From Alistipes ihumii AP11 (GTDB taxonomy: Bacteria; Bacteroidota; Bacteroidia; Bacteroidales; Rikenellaceae): a DNA stretch of 64,000 nt. Within the stretch, counting starts at the first letter, position 1; every line of letters begins with the position of its first letter. Of this stretch, positions 1 to 9,617 are shown in pieces. Under the pieces are notes generated by a model that was not told the DNA's origin, did not search any database, and saw nothing but the letters and a program-made list of their open reading frames with translations. The stretch is from assembly GCF_025144665.1 (NCBI RefSeq), contig NZ_CP102294.1:2604001-2668000 (forward strand), read 5' to 3'. A program made the translations under genes and the position numbers.

Positions 1-55
1 GCGGCGTCCACGCTGTTGTTTCGCGATTTAATTAAATGTAAAAAGGATAGTTTTT

Positions 56-87
56 TTTGCTATGTTTGAAAATATTTAATACTTTTG
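56..87 (+). promoter_or_regulatory. Bacteroides-type promoter of the exb-ton operon
   Basis: TTTG at 56-59, a 20-bp spacer and TACTTTTG at 80-87 match the Bacteroidetes -33/-7 consensus (TTTG, 19-21 bp, TAnnTTTG). Transcription would start near position 93, leaving a leader of about 130 nt before exbB. Confidence 0.6.
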
Positions 88-223
88 GGCTTGCTATATG
101 AAAACCGGAGGCTTGCCGCCGGGCGGACGGCGAGGAAGGTGAGCCGGCCGCGCAAACACGAACCAAACGTTAATTTCAAATAAGAATTCAAACCTTTAAA
201 CAAAACTCAAAACTATTTTTATT

Positions 224-1036
224 ATGGAAGCCAAGTCAGTAAACTTCAAACAGGCAAAAGGCATTAAGTCAGCATTCCTCGTGATCCTTTGCTGCTTCAT
301 TCTGGCCGTCTGCATCTTTCATTTCGTGTTGGGCAATCCCGCGAACTTCATGAACAACGACCCCAACAACCACCCGCTGCCGGGCAACATGCTGGGTACT
401 ATTTATAAGGGCGGCGTGATCGTGCCCGTTATCCAGACGCTGCTGCTCACCGTGCTCGTACTGAGCATCGAGCGTGCTTTCGCCATCGGCAAGGCTAAGG
501 GTAAGGGCAACGTGGTGAAGTTCGTCAAGAACGTGAAGGACGCTCTGAACGGCGGCGACGTGGAGAAGGCTCGCGAACTGTGCGTTAAGCAGAAGGGTTC
601 GGTGGCGAGCGTCGTATACTCCGCGCTGACCAAGTACGAGGAGATGGAGAAAGACACCACGCTGGCCAAGGATCAGAAGCTGATGAATATCCAGAAGGAG
701 CTCGACGAGGCTACCGCGCTGGAGCTTCCGACGCTGGAACAGAATCTGGTCGTGATCGCGACGATGACCACGCTGGGTACGCTGACCGGTCTGCTCGGAA
801 CCGTGATCGGTATGATCAAGTCGTTCGCCGCTCTGGCCAATGCCGGATCGCCCGACTCGGTCGCTCTGTCCGCCGGTATCTCGGAGGCCCTCGTGAACAC
901 CGCTTTCGGTATCGCCACCGGTGCGTTGGCCGTTATTTCGTACAACTATTTCACCAGCAAAATCGACAAGCTTACCTATAGCATCGACGAAGTAGGATTT
1001 ACCATTGTTCAGACTTACGCTGCAACGCACAAATAA
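224..1036 (+). CDS. exbB: ExbB/TolQ/MotA-family proton channel protein
   Basis: Inner-membrane channel subunit that, with ExbD, uses the proton motive force to energise TonB. The 270-residue protein has a hydrophobic segment near residues 18-40, another near 65-85, and two C-terminal membrane helices (about 172-205 and 218-250) rich in small residues and Thr, as in MotA/TolQ/ExbB domains. It opens an operon: the two exbD genes follow after 27 and 26 nt and tonB after another 30 nt. The family call is secure. The position beside exbD and tonB favours ExbB over TolQ. Confidence 0.93.
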   Translation: MEAKSVNFKQAKGIKSAFLVILCCFILAVCIFHFVLGNPANFMNNDPNNHPLPGNMLGTIYKGGVIVPVIQTLLLTVLVLSIERAFAIGKAKGKGNVVKFVKNVKDALNGGDVEKARELCVKQKGSVASVVYSALTKYEEMEKDTTLAKDQKLMNIQKELDEATALELPTLEQNLVVIATMTTLGTLTGLLGTVIGMIKSFAALANAGSPDSVALSAGISEALVNTAFGIATGALAVISYNYFTSKIDKLTYSIDEVGFTIVQTYAATHK

Positions 1037-1063
1037 TCCACGTCAAAACTACGTCTCGCTATT

Positions 1064-1672
1064 ATGGCTAAAGTAAAAGTAAAAAGGAAGAGCACATTCA
1101 TCGACATGACCGCGATGAGTGATGTGACTGTACTTTTGCTTACTTTCTTCATGCTTACCTCGACCTTCATCCAGAAGGAACCCGTCACCGTCACGACGCC
1201 GGGCTCCGTCTCCGAGATCAAGATTCCCGAGAGCGATATCCTCCAGATTCTGGTCGATCCTCAGGGAAAGGTTTTCATGACGCTGGACAAGCAGGAGGAC
1301 CGTGTGGAAGTCCTTAAGAAAGTAGGCGAGGAATACGGAATAACGTTCACTCCCGAAGAGATCAACAAGTTCCGTCTGGCCAATTCGTTCGGAGTGCCTA
1401 TCAGCCAAATGAAGGCTTTTCTGGCGCTTTCCGAGGACGAGCAGGACGCGACGCTCAAGGAGCTCGGCATTCCGACCGACAGCACGGACAATCAGTTCAA
1501 GGTGTGGGTTAAGAGCGCCCGGGAGCAGAACCGCAATCTTCGGATCGCCATCAAGGCCGATCAGACGACTCCGTATCCGGAAATTAAAACAATCATGACA
1601 TCGCTTCAGGATATCAGGGAGAACCGTTACAACCTGATCACCTCGTTGAAGGTCGTTGCCCCTGAAGAATAA
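1064..1672 (+). CDS. exbD: ExbD/TolR-family biopolymer transport protein (first copy)
   Basis: Single-pass periplasmic-facing partner of ExbB. The N-terminal membrane helix (about residues 17-37) carries the Asp that is essential in ExbD proteins (Asp20, in the stretch AMSDVTVLLLTFFML). The periplasmic part ends in the usual ExbD fold (about 150-197). At 202 residues it is longer than the roughly 140 of enterobacterial ExbD because of a charged helical insertion near residues 80-145. A second, different exbD follows directly, so the stator ring is probably hetero-oligomeric. Confidence 0.92.
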   Translation: MAKVKVKRKSTFIDMTAMSDVTVLLLTFFMLTSTFIQKEPVTVTTPGSVSEIKIPESDILQILVDPQGKVFMTLDKQEDRVEVLKKVGEEYGITFTPEEINKFRLANSFGVPISQMKAFLALSEDEQDATLKELGIPTDSTDNQFKVWVKSAREQNRNLRIAIKADQTTPYPEIKTIMTSLQDIRENRYNLITSLKVVAPEE

Positions 1673-1698
1673 GCTGTCGTCATACAACATTAACTATT

Positions 1699-2343
1699 AT
1701 GGCTGAAATACAAGAAAGCAGCGGTAAGACGGGTAAGAGCAAGCAGAAGAAGTTCTCCGTTCGGGTCGACTTCACCCCGATGGTGGACATGAACATGCTT
1801 CTTATCACGTTCTTCATGCTCTGTACCTCTCTGAGTAAGCCTCAGACCATGGAGATCAGTATGCCGACCAACGATAAAGTGACGGAGGAGGAGCAGACGA
1901 AGATCAAGGCTTCGCAGGCCGTTACTCTGCTTCTGGGTGCGGACGACAAGGTCTATTACTACTTCGGAGAGCCCAATTACGAGGACTACACTTCGCTCAA
2001 GGAGACGGATTACAGTCCGGAGGGCCTTCGCGCGATGCTGCTGGACCGTAACAAGGAGGTTACCGCCCGCATCAACGATCTGAAGCAGCAGAAGAAGGAC
2101 GAAAAGATCACCGAGGAGCAGTTCAAGGAGCAGGCCGCTGAAATCAAGAAGGACAAGAACGCCCCGACCGTCGTTATCAAGGGAACCGACGAGTCGAGCT
2201 ACAAGAATCTGATCGACGCGTTGGACGAGATGCAGATCTGCAACATCAGCAGGTATGCGATCGTGGACATTACCGACGGCGACAAGTTCCTGCTCGATAA
2301 CTACGAGCAGAAGGGCGAGTTGACGAAGAATATCGACAGGTAA
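1699..2343 (+). CDS. exbD: ExbD/TolR-family biopolymer transport protein (second copy)
   Basis: Second ExbD paralogue in the operon, 214 residues. The membrane helix (about 27-47) keeps the channel Asp at residue 30 (PMVDMNMLLITFFML). It differs from the first copy by a Lys/Glu-rich coiled-coil-like insertion (about residues 115-150) before the C-terminal ExbD fold. Its position between exbD1 and tonB, in the same orientation with short gaps, argues for a shared complex. Paired exbD genes are common in Bacteroidetes TonB loci. Confidence 0.92.
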   Translation: MAEIQESSGKTGKSKQKKFSVRVDFTPMVDMNMLLITFFMLCTSLSKPQTMEISMPTNDKVTEEEQTKIKASQAVTLLLGADDKVYYYFGEPNYEDYTSLKETDYSPEGLRAMLLDRNKEVTARINDLKQQKKDEKITEEQFKEQAAEIKKDKNAPTVVIKGTDESSYKNLIDALDEMQICNISRYAIVDITDGDKFLLDNYEQKGELTKNIDR

Positions 2344-2373
2344 ACTAATAAGTACACATTAAATCGAAAGGAA

Positions 2374-3198
2374 ATGAACAATATTGATTTGAATTCGAAG
2401 CAATGGTGCGAATTAGTTTTCGAAGGCAAGAATCATGACTTCGGCGCCTATGAGATGCGTAGGGACTCGGCCGCTCGCCACAACAAGGCGATGCTGATCG
2501 TTACCATTCTGGCGATCGTTGTGATTCTGCTTCCCTCGATCATTCGTTTCGTCGCTCCGAAGAAGGAAGCCGAGGAGAAGATGACGGAGGTCACCACTCT
2601 GTCGAAACTTCCCCCCGCAGAAGTGAAGCAGGAAGAGTTCAAGAAGCCCGATGCGCCTCCCCCTCCCCCGTTGAAGAGCTCGTTGAAGTTCACCGCGCCC
2701 GTCATCAAGAAGGACGAGGAAGTGCCCGAGGAGGAAGAGATGAAGACGCAGGATGAAGTGACCCAGTCGAAGGTGGCCATCTCGATCGCCGACGTGAAGG
2801 GTAACGACGAGATTCACGGACAGGATATCGCCGACCTGCGCGAGGTAGCTCAGGAAAAGCCCAAGGAGGAAGTGGAGGAAATCTTTACGGTTGCCGAGCA
2901 GATGCCCCAGTTCCCGGGCGGTCCGGCCGCGCTGCAGGAATTTCTGGCGAAGAATCTGCGCTATCCTCCCATCGCCGCCGAGAACGGCATTTCGGGTACG
3001 GTTGTCGTCCGTTTCGCCGTGTGGAAGGACGGATCGATCCGCAACATCGAAGTGCTCAGTCCCGTTGACCGCTCCCTCGACGAGGAAGCCGTACGGGTGA
3101 TCAAGTCGATGCCCAACTGGATTCCCGGAAAGCAAAACGGTAACAGCGTGTCCGTATATTTTGTGGCTCCTGTGAAATTCCAGCTCGCGGAACAGTAA
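2374..3198 (+). CDS. tonB: TonB energy transducer
   Basis: Transmits the energy of the ExbB/ExbD motor to TonB-dependent outer-membrane receptors. The 274 residues comprise a cytoplasmic N-terminus, one membrane helix (about 39-58), a Pro- and Glu/Lys-rich periplasm-spanning linker (about 60-180, with a run of five prolines), and a C-terminal TonB domain (about 187-272) with the typical YPPIAAENGISGTVVVRF stretch and DGSI turn. No receptor gene is adjacent, so it probably serves many SusC-type receptors encoded elsewhere. It is followed by a terminator-like hairpin. Confidence 0.95.
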   Translation: MNNIDLNSKQWCELVFEGKNHDFGAYEMRRDSAARHNKAMLIVTILAIVVILLPSIIRFVAPKKEAEEKMTEVTTLSKLPPAEVKQEEFKKPDAPPPPPLKSSLKFTAPVIKKDEEVPEEEEMKTQDEVTQSKVAISIADVKGNDEIHGQDIADLREVAQEKPKEEVEEIFTVAEQMPQFPGGPAALQEFLAKNLRYPPIAAENGISGTVVVRFAVWKDGSIRNIEVLSPVDRSLDEEAVRVIKSMPNWIPGKQNGNSVSVYFVAPVKFQLAEQ

Positions 3199-3211
3199 AA
3201 ACCTCTATTGG

Positions 3212-3253
3212 CCGGGGCCCTGTTTAATCCTATCGATTTAAGCAGGGCTCCGG
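3212..3253 (+). terminator. Hairpin downstream of tonB
   Basis: An 11-bp stem (3212-3222 with 3243-3253, one G-U pair), extended inward by TTTAA/TTTAAG, follows the tonB stop by 14 nt and precedes a T-rich stretch. It may end or attenuate transcription before the next genes. The rest of the 288-nt gap to 3487 holds no convincing gene. Confidence 0.5.
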
Positions 3254-3486
3254 TATGTTTTATCCGACGATCGTATACTGCCGTGCGCCGGATATTCGGA
3301 TCCGGCCGTTTTATATCCGTCGCTCGCGGTTCGTGGCCGCGGACCGCATATCCGAGCCGACCCTGCCCGAATCCTTTTATCCGGAGGAAATCGCGGGCAG
3401 GAAAGCCGGGAGCATCGGAATCCGGCGGGGCGCTACGGTAAGGCATATCGTTTTTTCTACTGTCGTAATCTTTTAATCGCTCGAAT

Positions 3487-3711
3487 ATGGACACGCGCAA
3501 GCCCGGGGACAGGAAGCCGAAACCCAATCCGTTTTTTTACGTTTTCGGTCTGTTCATGATATTATTTTATTTGGGGATGGCATACATTATGATATTTTCC
3601 CCTATATTTGTAGAGAAGATTTCGGCTCCGCTACGCTATGGGATGGGAGTCCTTTTTTTTCTGTACGGTATTTTCCGAGCTTACCGTCAGTATAAAGATT
3701 CTATAAAATAA
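3487..3711 (+). CDS. Small membrane protein of the TonB locus
   Basis: A 74-residue protein with a polar, basic N-terminus (Asp/Lys/Pro-rich, about 1-16) and two hydrophobic segments (about 17-36 and 48-66), ending in a basic tail. I do not recognise a characterised family. It starts 6 nt before the stop-to-start junction with the PstS-like gene and lies between tonB and the TPR gene, so it is probably co-transcribed with them and may be an accessory of that envelope complex. The start is the only in-frame ATG that includes the whole first helix. Confidence 0.7.
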   Translation: MDTRKPGDRKPKPNPFFYVFGLFMILFYLGMAYIMIFSPIFVEKISAPLRYGMGVLFFLYGIFRAYRQYKDSIK

Positions 3712-3717
3712 CGCTAT

Positions 3718-4677
3718 ATGTCGAAGTTCGATCGGTTATCGGTTTATGCGGTACTGTTGGCCTCGGGTCTCGCTCTTTTCGCGTGTCGCGGCCGTCAGAC
3801 GAAGGACAAGTATACGGATACGGCCACCTCTGGCTTCATTTCGATCAGTGCCGACGAAAGCTTCCGGCGGATCGTTCAGCAGGAGATCGATGTTTTCGAA
3901 AGCATATACACGATGGCCGGAATCGATCCGATCTATGCGAGCGAGGTCGATGCGATCAATCTGCTGCTGAAAGACAGCGTCCGGCTGACCGTTTCGACGC
4001 GGCGGCTGACCGATGCAGAGAAGGCCGGTCTGGAGGAGAAGAAGTTCTTTCCGAAAGAGTTCAAGGTCGCGAGCGATGCGATCGCGTTGATCGTCAACCG
4101 CCAGAATCCCGATTCGATCATTTCGCTGAAGGACCTTTCGCGCATTCTGACCGGCGAGGTGACCGAGTGGAGCGAGCTCTACCCCGGCTCCAAGCTGGGC
4201 AAGCTGCAGCTCGTGTTCGACAATCCGAACTCGAGCACGGTCCGCTATGCGATCGACTCGATTTGCCGGGGCAGGCCGTTGGCCGGATCGCTCCATGCTC
4301 AGAAAAGCAATGCGGAAGTGATCGATTTCGTCGCCCAATCCCCATCGGCCATCGGCGTGATCGGCGTCAGCTGGGTCGGCAGCGAGAGCGATTCGACGAA
4401 CCTGAGCTTCTCGGACCGCGTGACCGTGATGGCCGTGAGCCGCGAGGAGAAGGCGACCGAGCAGAACAGCTACAAGCCCTTTCAGGCATACATGGCCTTG
4501 GGCGACTATCCGCTCATGCGCGACGTGTACGTGATCCTGACCGACCCTCGCAGCGGACTGGCTTCGGGCTTTTCCACTTTTCTCGCTTCCGACCGGGGAC
4601 AGCGGATCATCCTGCGGGCCGGTCTGATGCCCGCTACGCAGAACGTGCGGATCGTCAACGTGAGAGATAATTTATAA
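3718..4677 (+). CDS. PstS-like substrate-binding lipoprotein
   Basis: A 319-residue exported lipoprotein: basic start, hydrophobic core and lipobox ending in Cys23 (LALFAC). The mature part looks like the periplasmic phosphate-binding (PBP-like II) fold, with segments such as SLKDLSRILTGEVTEWSELY and a late SAIGVIGVSWV element that resemble PstS. The canonical GSGAG-type phosphate loop of PstS near the N-terminus is not apparent, and no pstC, pstA or pstB is nearby. Placed between tonB and a TPR gene, it is more likely a structural or sensory partner of the TonB machinery than a phosphate importer. Ligand unknown. Confidence 0.8.
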   Translation: MSKFDRLSVYAVLLASGLALFACRGRQTKDKYTDTATSGFISISADESFRRIVQQEIDVFESIYTMAGIDPIYASEVDAINLLLKDSVRLTVSTRRLTDAEKAGLEEKKFFPKEFKVASDAIALIVNRQNPDSIISLKDLSRILTGEVTEWSELYPGSKLGKLQLVFDNPNSSTVRYAIDSICRGRPLAGSLHAQKSNAEVIDFVAQSPSAIGVIGVSWVGSESDSTNLSFSDRVTVMAVSREEKATEQNSYKPFQAYMALGDYPLMRDVYVILTDPRSGLASGFSTFLASDRGQRIILRAGLMPATQNVRIVNVRDNL

Positions 4678-4700
4678 TCTGAACATAAAGTTTTATTTGA

Positions 4701-6332
4701 ATGATGAACGTGAAAATTTCGATTTTGTCCCTCGTTTTGATGGCCGGGGCGACTTCCCTCTTTGCCGACAACAACGACAAAGGGATTGACTACTACAAGG
4801 CCGGAATGTACAGCTATGCGAAGAAGGCGTTGTTCGAGAACATCCAGAGCGGAAAGACGGACAAGGCGGAGGCCTATTACTATCTGGGCGAGATCTATGC
4901 CGCCGAGAACATGAAGGATTCGGCCGCCTATTGCTATAAGCAGGGATTGGTCGCCGATCCCGAGTACGTGTTCAATACGATCGGCGAGATCAAGCTCGAT
5001 CTGGCTGCCACGCCCGATGTAGACAAGGTGCTGGCCGGCTTCACGACGGGCAAGAACAAGAAGAACCCTGCCATTTTCGTGGCGATCGCCCGTGCCTACA
5101 TGACCGACCCGGCGAGAAAAGCCAAGGTGGAGGAGTATCTGGCCAAGGCCAAGGAGGTGGGCCCCAAGTCGCCGGACATCTATATTTTGGAGGGCGATCT
5201 GCTGGCCGCCGATAGAAAGATCGGGGATGCGGCTTCCAGCTACGAGCAGGCGATCTATTTCGACGACCAGTGCAAGGAAGCGTATCTGAAGTACGCACGG
5301 ATTTATGCCCGTATGAATCCTCAGCTCGCCATCGACATGCTCAACAAACTGATCGCGCTCGATCCGGAATACACGATCGCCTACCGCGACCTGGCGTCCG
5401 TTTACTATGAGAACAACCAGTTCAAGAACGCGGCCGACGCCTATTCGAAGTACATCACTCCGGAGACGTCCGATATCGACGACCTTTCGCGTTATGCGTC
5501 GATCCTGTTCTTCAGCGGCGAGCACGAGCAGGCCCAGCAGATTATCGACCGCGTATCGGCCCGTGCTCCCGAGAATCCCGTCATGCAGCGTCTGAATATG
5601 TACATCGCCTACGACAAGGGCGATTTCGCCAAGAGCCTCGAGCTGGCTCAGAAGATGATGCAGAACACCGATACGACTTCGCTGATCGGTCGGGACTATC
5701 TGTATTACGCACGCGTACTGGGCAAGAACAATATGGCTGCCGAAGCGTTGGTTCAATACGAGAACGCGATCGCCAAAGATACGGCCAACGTGGCTCTTTA
5801 CAAGGAGATGGCCGAGGTGGCTGAAAAGGCAAACCTGACCGATCAGGCGATTTCGTACTATACCGATTACATTCGGAAGGGTGGCGAAGAGGTGAAGATC
5901 GCGGATTATTTCAGCCTCGGTCAGACCTATTACATTGCGGCTTCGGCTTTCCTGCCTCAGGACAATACGCCGCTTTCCGAGGCCGATTCGCTGAAGATGA
6001 TGCCTTACGCGCTGGCTGCCGACAGCCTGTTCGGCTATGTGGCCGAGCGGGTTCCCGACAGCTATATGGGCAACTTCTGGCGGGCTCGCGCCAATTCGGT
6101 GATCGACCACCTGTCGACCGCCGGTCTGGCCAAACCTTATTACGAGAAGGCGATCGAACTGATCGACTCCGAGAAGAACCCCAAGCAGCTTCTGGAGGCT
6201 TACCGCTATATGGCGTATTATTATTACTTGCAGGAAGACAAGGATAATTCGCTCAAATATTGCGACCTGATCCTCGGCATGGCTCCGGACGATGCGATGG
6301 CGACCGCCATATCCGGCAATCTGAGACAGTAA
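4701..6332 (+). CDS. Periplasmic tetratricopeptide-repeat protein
   Basis: A 543-residue protein with a cleavable signal peptide (about 1-22, ending near SLFA-D) followed by many TPR units over its whole length. Repeated patterns of the type A-Y-Y-x-L-G-x-I-Y and A-x-x-x-Y-x-x-A-I recur about every 34 residues, for example near 40-75, 160-200, 230-260, 345-375 and 485-535. TPR arrays are protein-interaction scaffolds. It starts 23 nt after the PstS-like gene and is the last gene of the TonB locus, before a strong terminator, suggesting a scaffold role with the upstream proteins. No catalytic motif is seen. Confidence 0.85.
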   Translation: MMNVKISILSLVLMAGATSLFADNNDKGIDYYKAGMYSYAKKALFENIQSGKTDKAEAYYYLGEIYAAENMKDSAAYCYKQGLVADPEYVFNTIGEIKLDLAATPDVDKVLAGFTTGKNKKNPAIFVAIARAYMTDPARKAKVEEYLAKAKEVGPKSPDIYILEGDLLAADRKIGDAASSYEQAIYFDDQCKEAYLKYARIYARMNPQLAIDMLNKLIALDPEYTIAYRDLASVYYENNQFKNAADAYSKYITPETSDIDDLSRYASILFFSGEHEQAQQIIDRVSARAPENPVMQRLNMYIAYDKGDFAKSLELAQKMMQNTDTTSLIGRDYLYYARVLGKNNMAAEALVQYENAIAKDTANVALYKEMAEVAEKANLTDQAISYYTDYIRKGGEEVKIADYFSLGQTYYIAASAFLPQDNTPLSEADSLKMMPYALAADSLFGYVAERVPDSYMGNFWRARANSVIDHLSTAGLAKPYYEKAIELIDSEKNPKQLLEAYRYMAYYYYLQEDKDNSLKYCDLILGMAPDDAMATAISGNLRQ

Positions 6333-6379
6333 CGACCGGCGGTCTGATGTAACGTCTCGCTGTTGAGCGAGGATTTACG

Positions 6380-6414
6380 GCGCCGCCCGCACATTCGTGC
6401 GGGCGGCGCTTGCG
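6380..6414 (+). terminator. GC-rich terminator after the TPR gene
   Basis: A perfect 13-bp GC stem (6380-6392 with 6397-6409) with an ATTC tetraloop, then a T-rich run. It closes the TonB locus. Confidence 0.8.
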
Positions 6415-6938
6415 TTTAGGGAAAGGATAGGCCGGCAGCGGTTGCTGTGGTGCCGTCTGCTCGGTGGGTGATTCCGTCGTCGGGGTATTTCCGGACTCGT
6501 GTTTCGGTAGACCGTGCCGTACCCGCTTCGTACAGGAACGCCATGCGGAAAACATAAGCCGGGTGCGGCCGGTCTCCCCCCGATTCTTTGGCTCGGTTTT
6601 CCGGTGCGAACCGGGCCGTTTCGCCGTAACGGATACGGTATTTCCGTGCCGGAACGGCCGGCAGATGTTGTTCCCGGCTCGTATCATGTCGTTCCGGCCG
6701 GGGTGTGCCTTATCCGTATGACCGTCGGGTGCGGTTCCGGGATGATCGACCGGCAGGTATTTCCCGAGCGTCTTGTCGGCATGGAATGTTTTGGCCGGTC
6801 GTATTTCCGTCGGTTGCTTTTCCTGCGGACTGCTACCGTATGCTTGTTGGAAAGTGCCTGCCGGGAAAGCGAAAAGCAAAAAATGGCCGGCGAACCGATA
6901 AAAAAAAGAATAGATTTTTTTCTATTCACATTTTACGC
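6415..6938. other. Intergenic stretch without a recognised gene
   Basis: About 520 nt between the TPR terminator and the nuo promoter. Several overlapping open frames on both strands lack signal peptides, recognisable domains or plausible starts. The last 50 nt become A/T-rich as the nuo promoter begins. Confidence 0.6.
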
Positions 6939-6946
6939 TATTTTTG
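6917..6946 (+). promoter_or_regulatory. Probable promoter of the nuo operon
   Basis: TATTTTTG at 6939-6946 matches the TAnnTTTG element. A T-run (6914-6921) lies at the -33 distance, although the G of TTTG is missing. Transcription from here would give a leader of about 90 nt before nuoA. Confidence 0.45.
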
Positions 6947-7042
6947 CATCGTTTTTTACTCTTTACCCTATTCCCGCTTATAAATCGCATGATTCCCGCG
7001 CTTTTTATAAGCATTTTTGATTTGTCAAAAACGGTTGATGCT

Positions 7043-7393
7043 ATGGATTTGACGTTATTTCTGGTCGTTATCTTGACGGCCGTGTTTCTGGTCGTAGCGG
7101 CTTGGGGGCTCGACTACCTGCTCTCGCCCCGGTCCTTCAACGGGCAGAAAGGGGAGGCCTACGAATGCGGCATACCGACGCGGGGCAAGTCGTGGATGCA
7201 GTTCAAGGTCGGCTACTACCTGTTCGCGATCCTGTTCCTGATTTTCGATGTCGAGGCGATGTTCATGTTTCCGTGGGCGGTGATCGTCCGCGAAGTCGGC
7301 GTCGCAGGACTGTTCAACATTCTGTTCTTTATGCTGATTCTGGTTCTGGGATTGGCTTACGCATGGAAGAAAGGAGCTTTGGAATGGAAATAA
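7043..7393 (+). CDS. nuoA: NADH-quinone oxidoreductase subunit A
   Basis: First membrane subunit of respiratory complex I. The frame is open from 6944, but the start at 7043 gives the 116-residue length usual for NuoA and places the first helix at the N-terminus. Three membrane helices are visible (about 4-25, 58-80 and 87-108), and the loop YECGIPTRG contains the conserved Cys of NuoA. It overlaps the nuoB start by 10 nt, which points to translational coupling at the head of a ten-gene operon. Confidence 0.95.
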   Translation: MDLTLFLVVILTAVFLVVAAWGLDYLLSPRSFNGQKGEAYECGIPTRGKSWMQFKVGYYLFAILFLIFDVEAMFMFPWAVIVREVGVAGLFNILFFMLILVLGLAYAWKKGALEWK

Positions 7394-7977
7394 AGGGAGT
7401 CAACATCAAATCGATGAAATACGATGCGTTCAATGACAATGAATACATCGAGGAGTTGCGCGCCAACGGCGTGAATGTCGTGGTCGGCAAGCTCGATCAG
7501 TTGATCAACTGGGGACGCAGTAACTCGCTGTGGCCGCTTACTTTCGCTACGAGCTGCTGCGGCATCGAATTCATGGCCGTCGGAGCCGCCCGCTACGACT
7601 TCGCCCGGTTCGGGTTCGAGGTGACGCGGGCCAGCCCGCGTCAGGCCGACGTGATCGTCGTGGCCGGGACGATCGTGCACAAGATGGCTCCGGTGCTCAA
7701 ACGCCTTTACGATCAGATGGCCGGGCCGAAGTACGTGATCGCGATGGGCGCTTGCGCCATTTCCGGCGGGCCGTTCAAAAAGTCGTACCATGTGTTGCAA
7801 GGGGTCGAGCAGATCATTCCCGTCGACGTGTACGTGCCGGGGTGCCCCCCGCGTCCGGAGGCTTTGCTCTACGGCATGATGCAGTTGCAGCGCAAGGTGA
7901 AAGCCGAGCATTTCTTCGGCGGCGTGAACAGAAAGGAGAAAAAAGTAACCGCAGACAATGATGCAACCCATGAATAA
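7384..7977 (+). CDS. nuoB: NADH-quinone oxidoreductase subunit B
   Basis: Peripheral-arm subunit that binds Fe-S cluster N2, the last cluster before quinone. The ATG at 7384 gives 197 residues. The N2 ligands are all present: the adjacent Cys pair in TSCCGIEF, Cys in MGACA and Cys in PGCPPRP. The frame upstream of 7384 lies inside nuoA and is not used. It overlaps nuoCD by 20 nt if that gene begins at 7958. Confidence 0.97.
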   Translation: MEIKGVNIKSMKYDAFNDNEYIEELRANGVNVVVGKLDQLINWGRSNSLWPLTFATSCCGIEFMAVGAARYDFARFGFEVTRASPRQADVIVVAGTIVHKMAPVLKRLYDQMAGPKYVIAMGACAISGGPFKKSYHVLQGVEQIIPVDVYVPGCPPRPEALLYGMMQLQRKVKAEHFFGGVNRKEKKVTADNDATHE

Positions 7978-9595
7978 CATAAGAGAGATATTGGCGTCCA
8001 AGGCGCCGTCGGCCGAGTTTTCCGAGAGCGAGCCGCTGACGGTGACCGTTCCGGCCTCGGAGTTGCGGGCCGCGGCGCTGGAACTCAGAAACGATCCCCG
8101 GATGCAGTTCGACTTTCTGGTCAGCCTGACGGGCATGGACTGGGGCGATACGCTCGGCGTAGTCTACCACCTCCGCTCGACGGCGTCGGGCAGCGAGATC
8201 GTGCTGAAGACCTCGACGGCCGAAAAGGAAAATCCCGAGCTTCCGACCGTGTCGGATATATGGAAGACGGCCAACCTGAACGAGAGGGAAGCGTACGACT
8301 TTTTCGGCATTCGCTTCGTAGGCCATCCCGACATGCGCCGGCTCTATCTGCGCAGCGACTGGGTCGGATTCCCGCTGCGCAAGGATTACGACGCTTCGCC
8401 CGAGATCAATCCGATCCGTCTCGAGAGCGAGCCGATGACCGATTCGGCGCCGACGCTCGTCGAGAAGGACGGCCGGATCGAAGCGGGCGAGAACGTGCTG
8501 TTCGACGACTCGGAATATGTCGTCAACATCGGACCGCAGCACCCGGCTACGCACGGCGTGCTCCATTTCCGCGTCTCGCTCGAGGGCGAGATCATCAAGA
8601 AGGTCGATCCGCACTGCGGTTATATTCATCGCGGAATCGAGAAGATGTGCGAGAGCCTGACCTATCCGCAGATGCTTGCGCTCACCGACCGGCTCGACTA
8701 CCTGTCGGCTCACCAGAACCGTCACGCGCTGTGCATGTGCATCGAGCGCGCGATGGGTATTGAGGTTCCCGAGCGCGCGCAGTATATCCGGACGATCATG
8801 GACGAATTGCAGCGCCTTTCGTCCCATTTGCTGTTCTGGTCGACGTTCTGCATGGACCTCGGCGCGCTGACCGCGTTTTTCTACGGATTCCGCGACCGCG
8901 AGCTGATTCTCGACATGCTGGAAGAGACGACCGGCGGCCGCCTGATCCAGAATTACAACGTGATCGGCGGCGTCATGGCCGATATCCATCCCGATCTGGT
9001 CGGGCGGATCAAGAAGTTCATCGCCTATCTGCCCGGCATGCTCAAGGAGTACGACGAGGTGTTCACCGGCAACGTGATCGCGCAGCAGCGCATGAAGGGC
9101 ATCGGTATCCTGAGCAAGGAGGACGCTATCTCCTACGGCGTCACGGGGCCGTCGGGCCGCGCGTCGGGCTGGAGCTGCGACGTGCGCAAGCTGCATCCCT
9201 ACGGCGTGTACGATCGCGTGGAGTTCAAAGAGTGCATCCGCACGGGCTGCGACACGTTCGACCGTTACATGGTCCGCATGGACGAGATCCGCGAGTCGCT
9301 GCACATTCTCGAGCAGCTGATCGATAACATCCCCGAGGGCGACTACGCCGTCAAGACGAAGCCGATCATCCGCGTGCCGGAGGGGGCTTATTGGGCGAGC
9401 GTCGAGGCCAGCCGGGGCGAGTTCGGCGTCTATCTCGAGAGCCGGGGCGACAAGATGCCCTACCGCGTGAAATTCCGCTCGACTGGGCTGCCGCTGGTCA
9501 ATGTGGTCGATACGCTTTCGAGAGGAAACAAGATCGCCGACCTGATCGCCATCGGCGGCTCGCTCGACTACGTGGTACCCGATATCGACAGGTAA
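7958..9595 (+). CDS. nuoCD: NADH-quinone oxidoreductase fused subunits C and D
   Basis: A 545-residue fusion of the 30-kDa (NuoC) and 49-kDa (NuoD) subunits that form the connecting arm around cluster N2 and the quinone site. The NuoC part (about 1-160) carries the signature [12 protein letters not shown] and LRKDYD. The NuoD part begins near residue 180 with [11 protein letters not shown] and HRGIEK, and its C-terminal half keeps the family pattern. The fusion is also known in enterobacteria and is usual in Bacteroidetes. An alternative in-frame ATG at 7970 would remove the overlap of the first codons with nuoB. Confidence 0.96.
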   Translation: MMQPMNNIREILASKAPSAEFSESEPLTVTVPASELRAAALELRNDPRMQFDFLVSLTGMDWGDTLGVVYHLRSTASGSEIVLKTSTAEKENPELPTVSDIWKTANLNEREAYDFFGIRFVGHPDMRRLYLRSDWVGFPLRKDYDASPEINPIRLESEPMTDSAPTLVEKDGRIEAGENVLFDDSEYVVNIGPQHPATHGVLHFRVSLEGEIIKKVDPHCGYIHRGIEKMCESLTYPQMLALTDRLDYLSAHQNRHALCMCIERAMGIEVPERAQYIRTIMDELQRLSSHLLFWSTFCMDLGALTAFFYGFRDRELILDMLEETTGGRLIQNYNVIGGVMADIHPDLVGRIKKFIAYLPGMLKEYDEVFTGNVIAQQRMKGIGILSKEDAISYGVTGPSGRASGWSCDVRKLHPYGVYDRVEFKECIRTGCDTFDRYMVRMDEIRESLHILEQLIDNIPEGDYAVKTKPIIRVPEGAYWASVEASRGEFGVYLESRGDKMPYRVKFRSTGLPLVNVVDTLSRGNKIADLIAIGGSLDYVVPDIDR

Positions 9596-9617
9596 TAACG
9601 ACTAAAAATCCAAACGC

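Noticed and set aside
6464-7020. Overlapping small ORFs upstream of nuoA
   Set aside because: They overlap each other on both strands and the nuo promoter, with no coding features.
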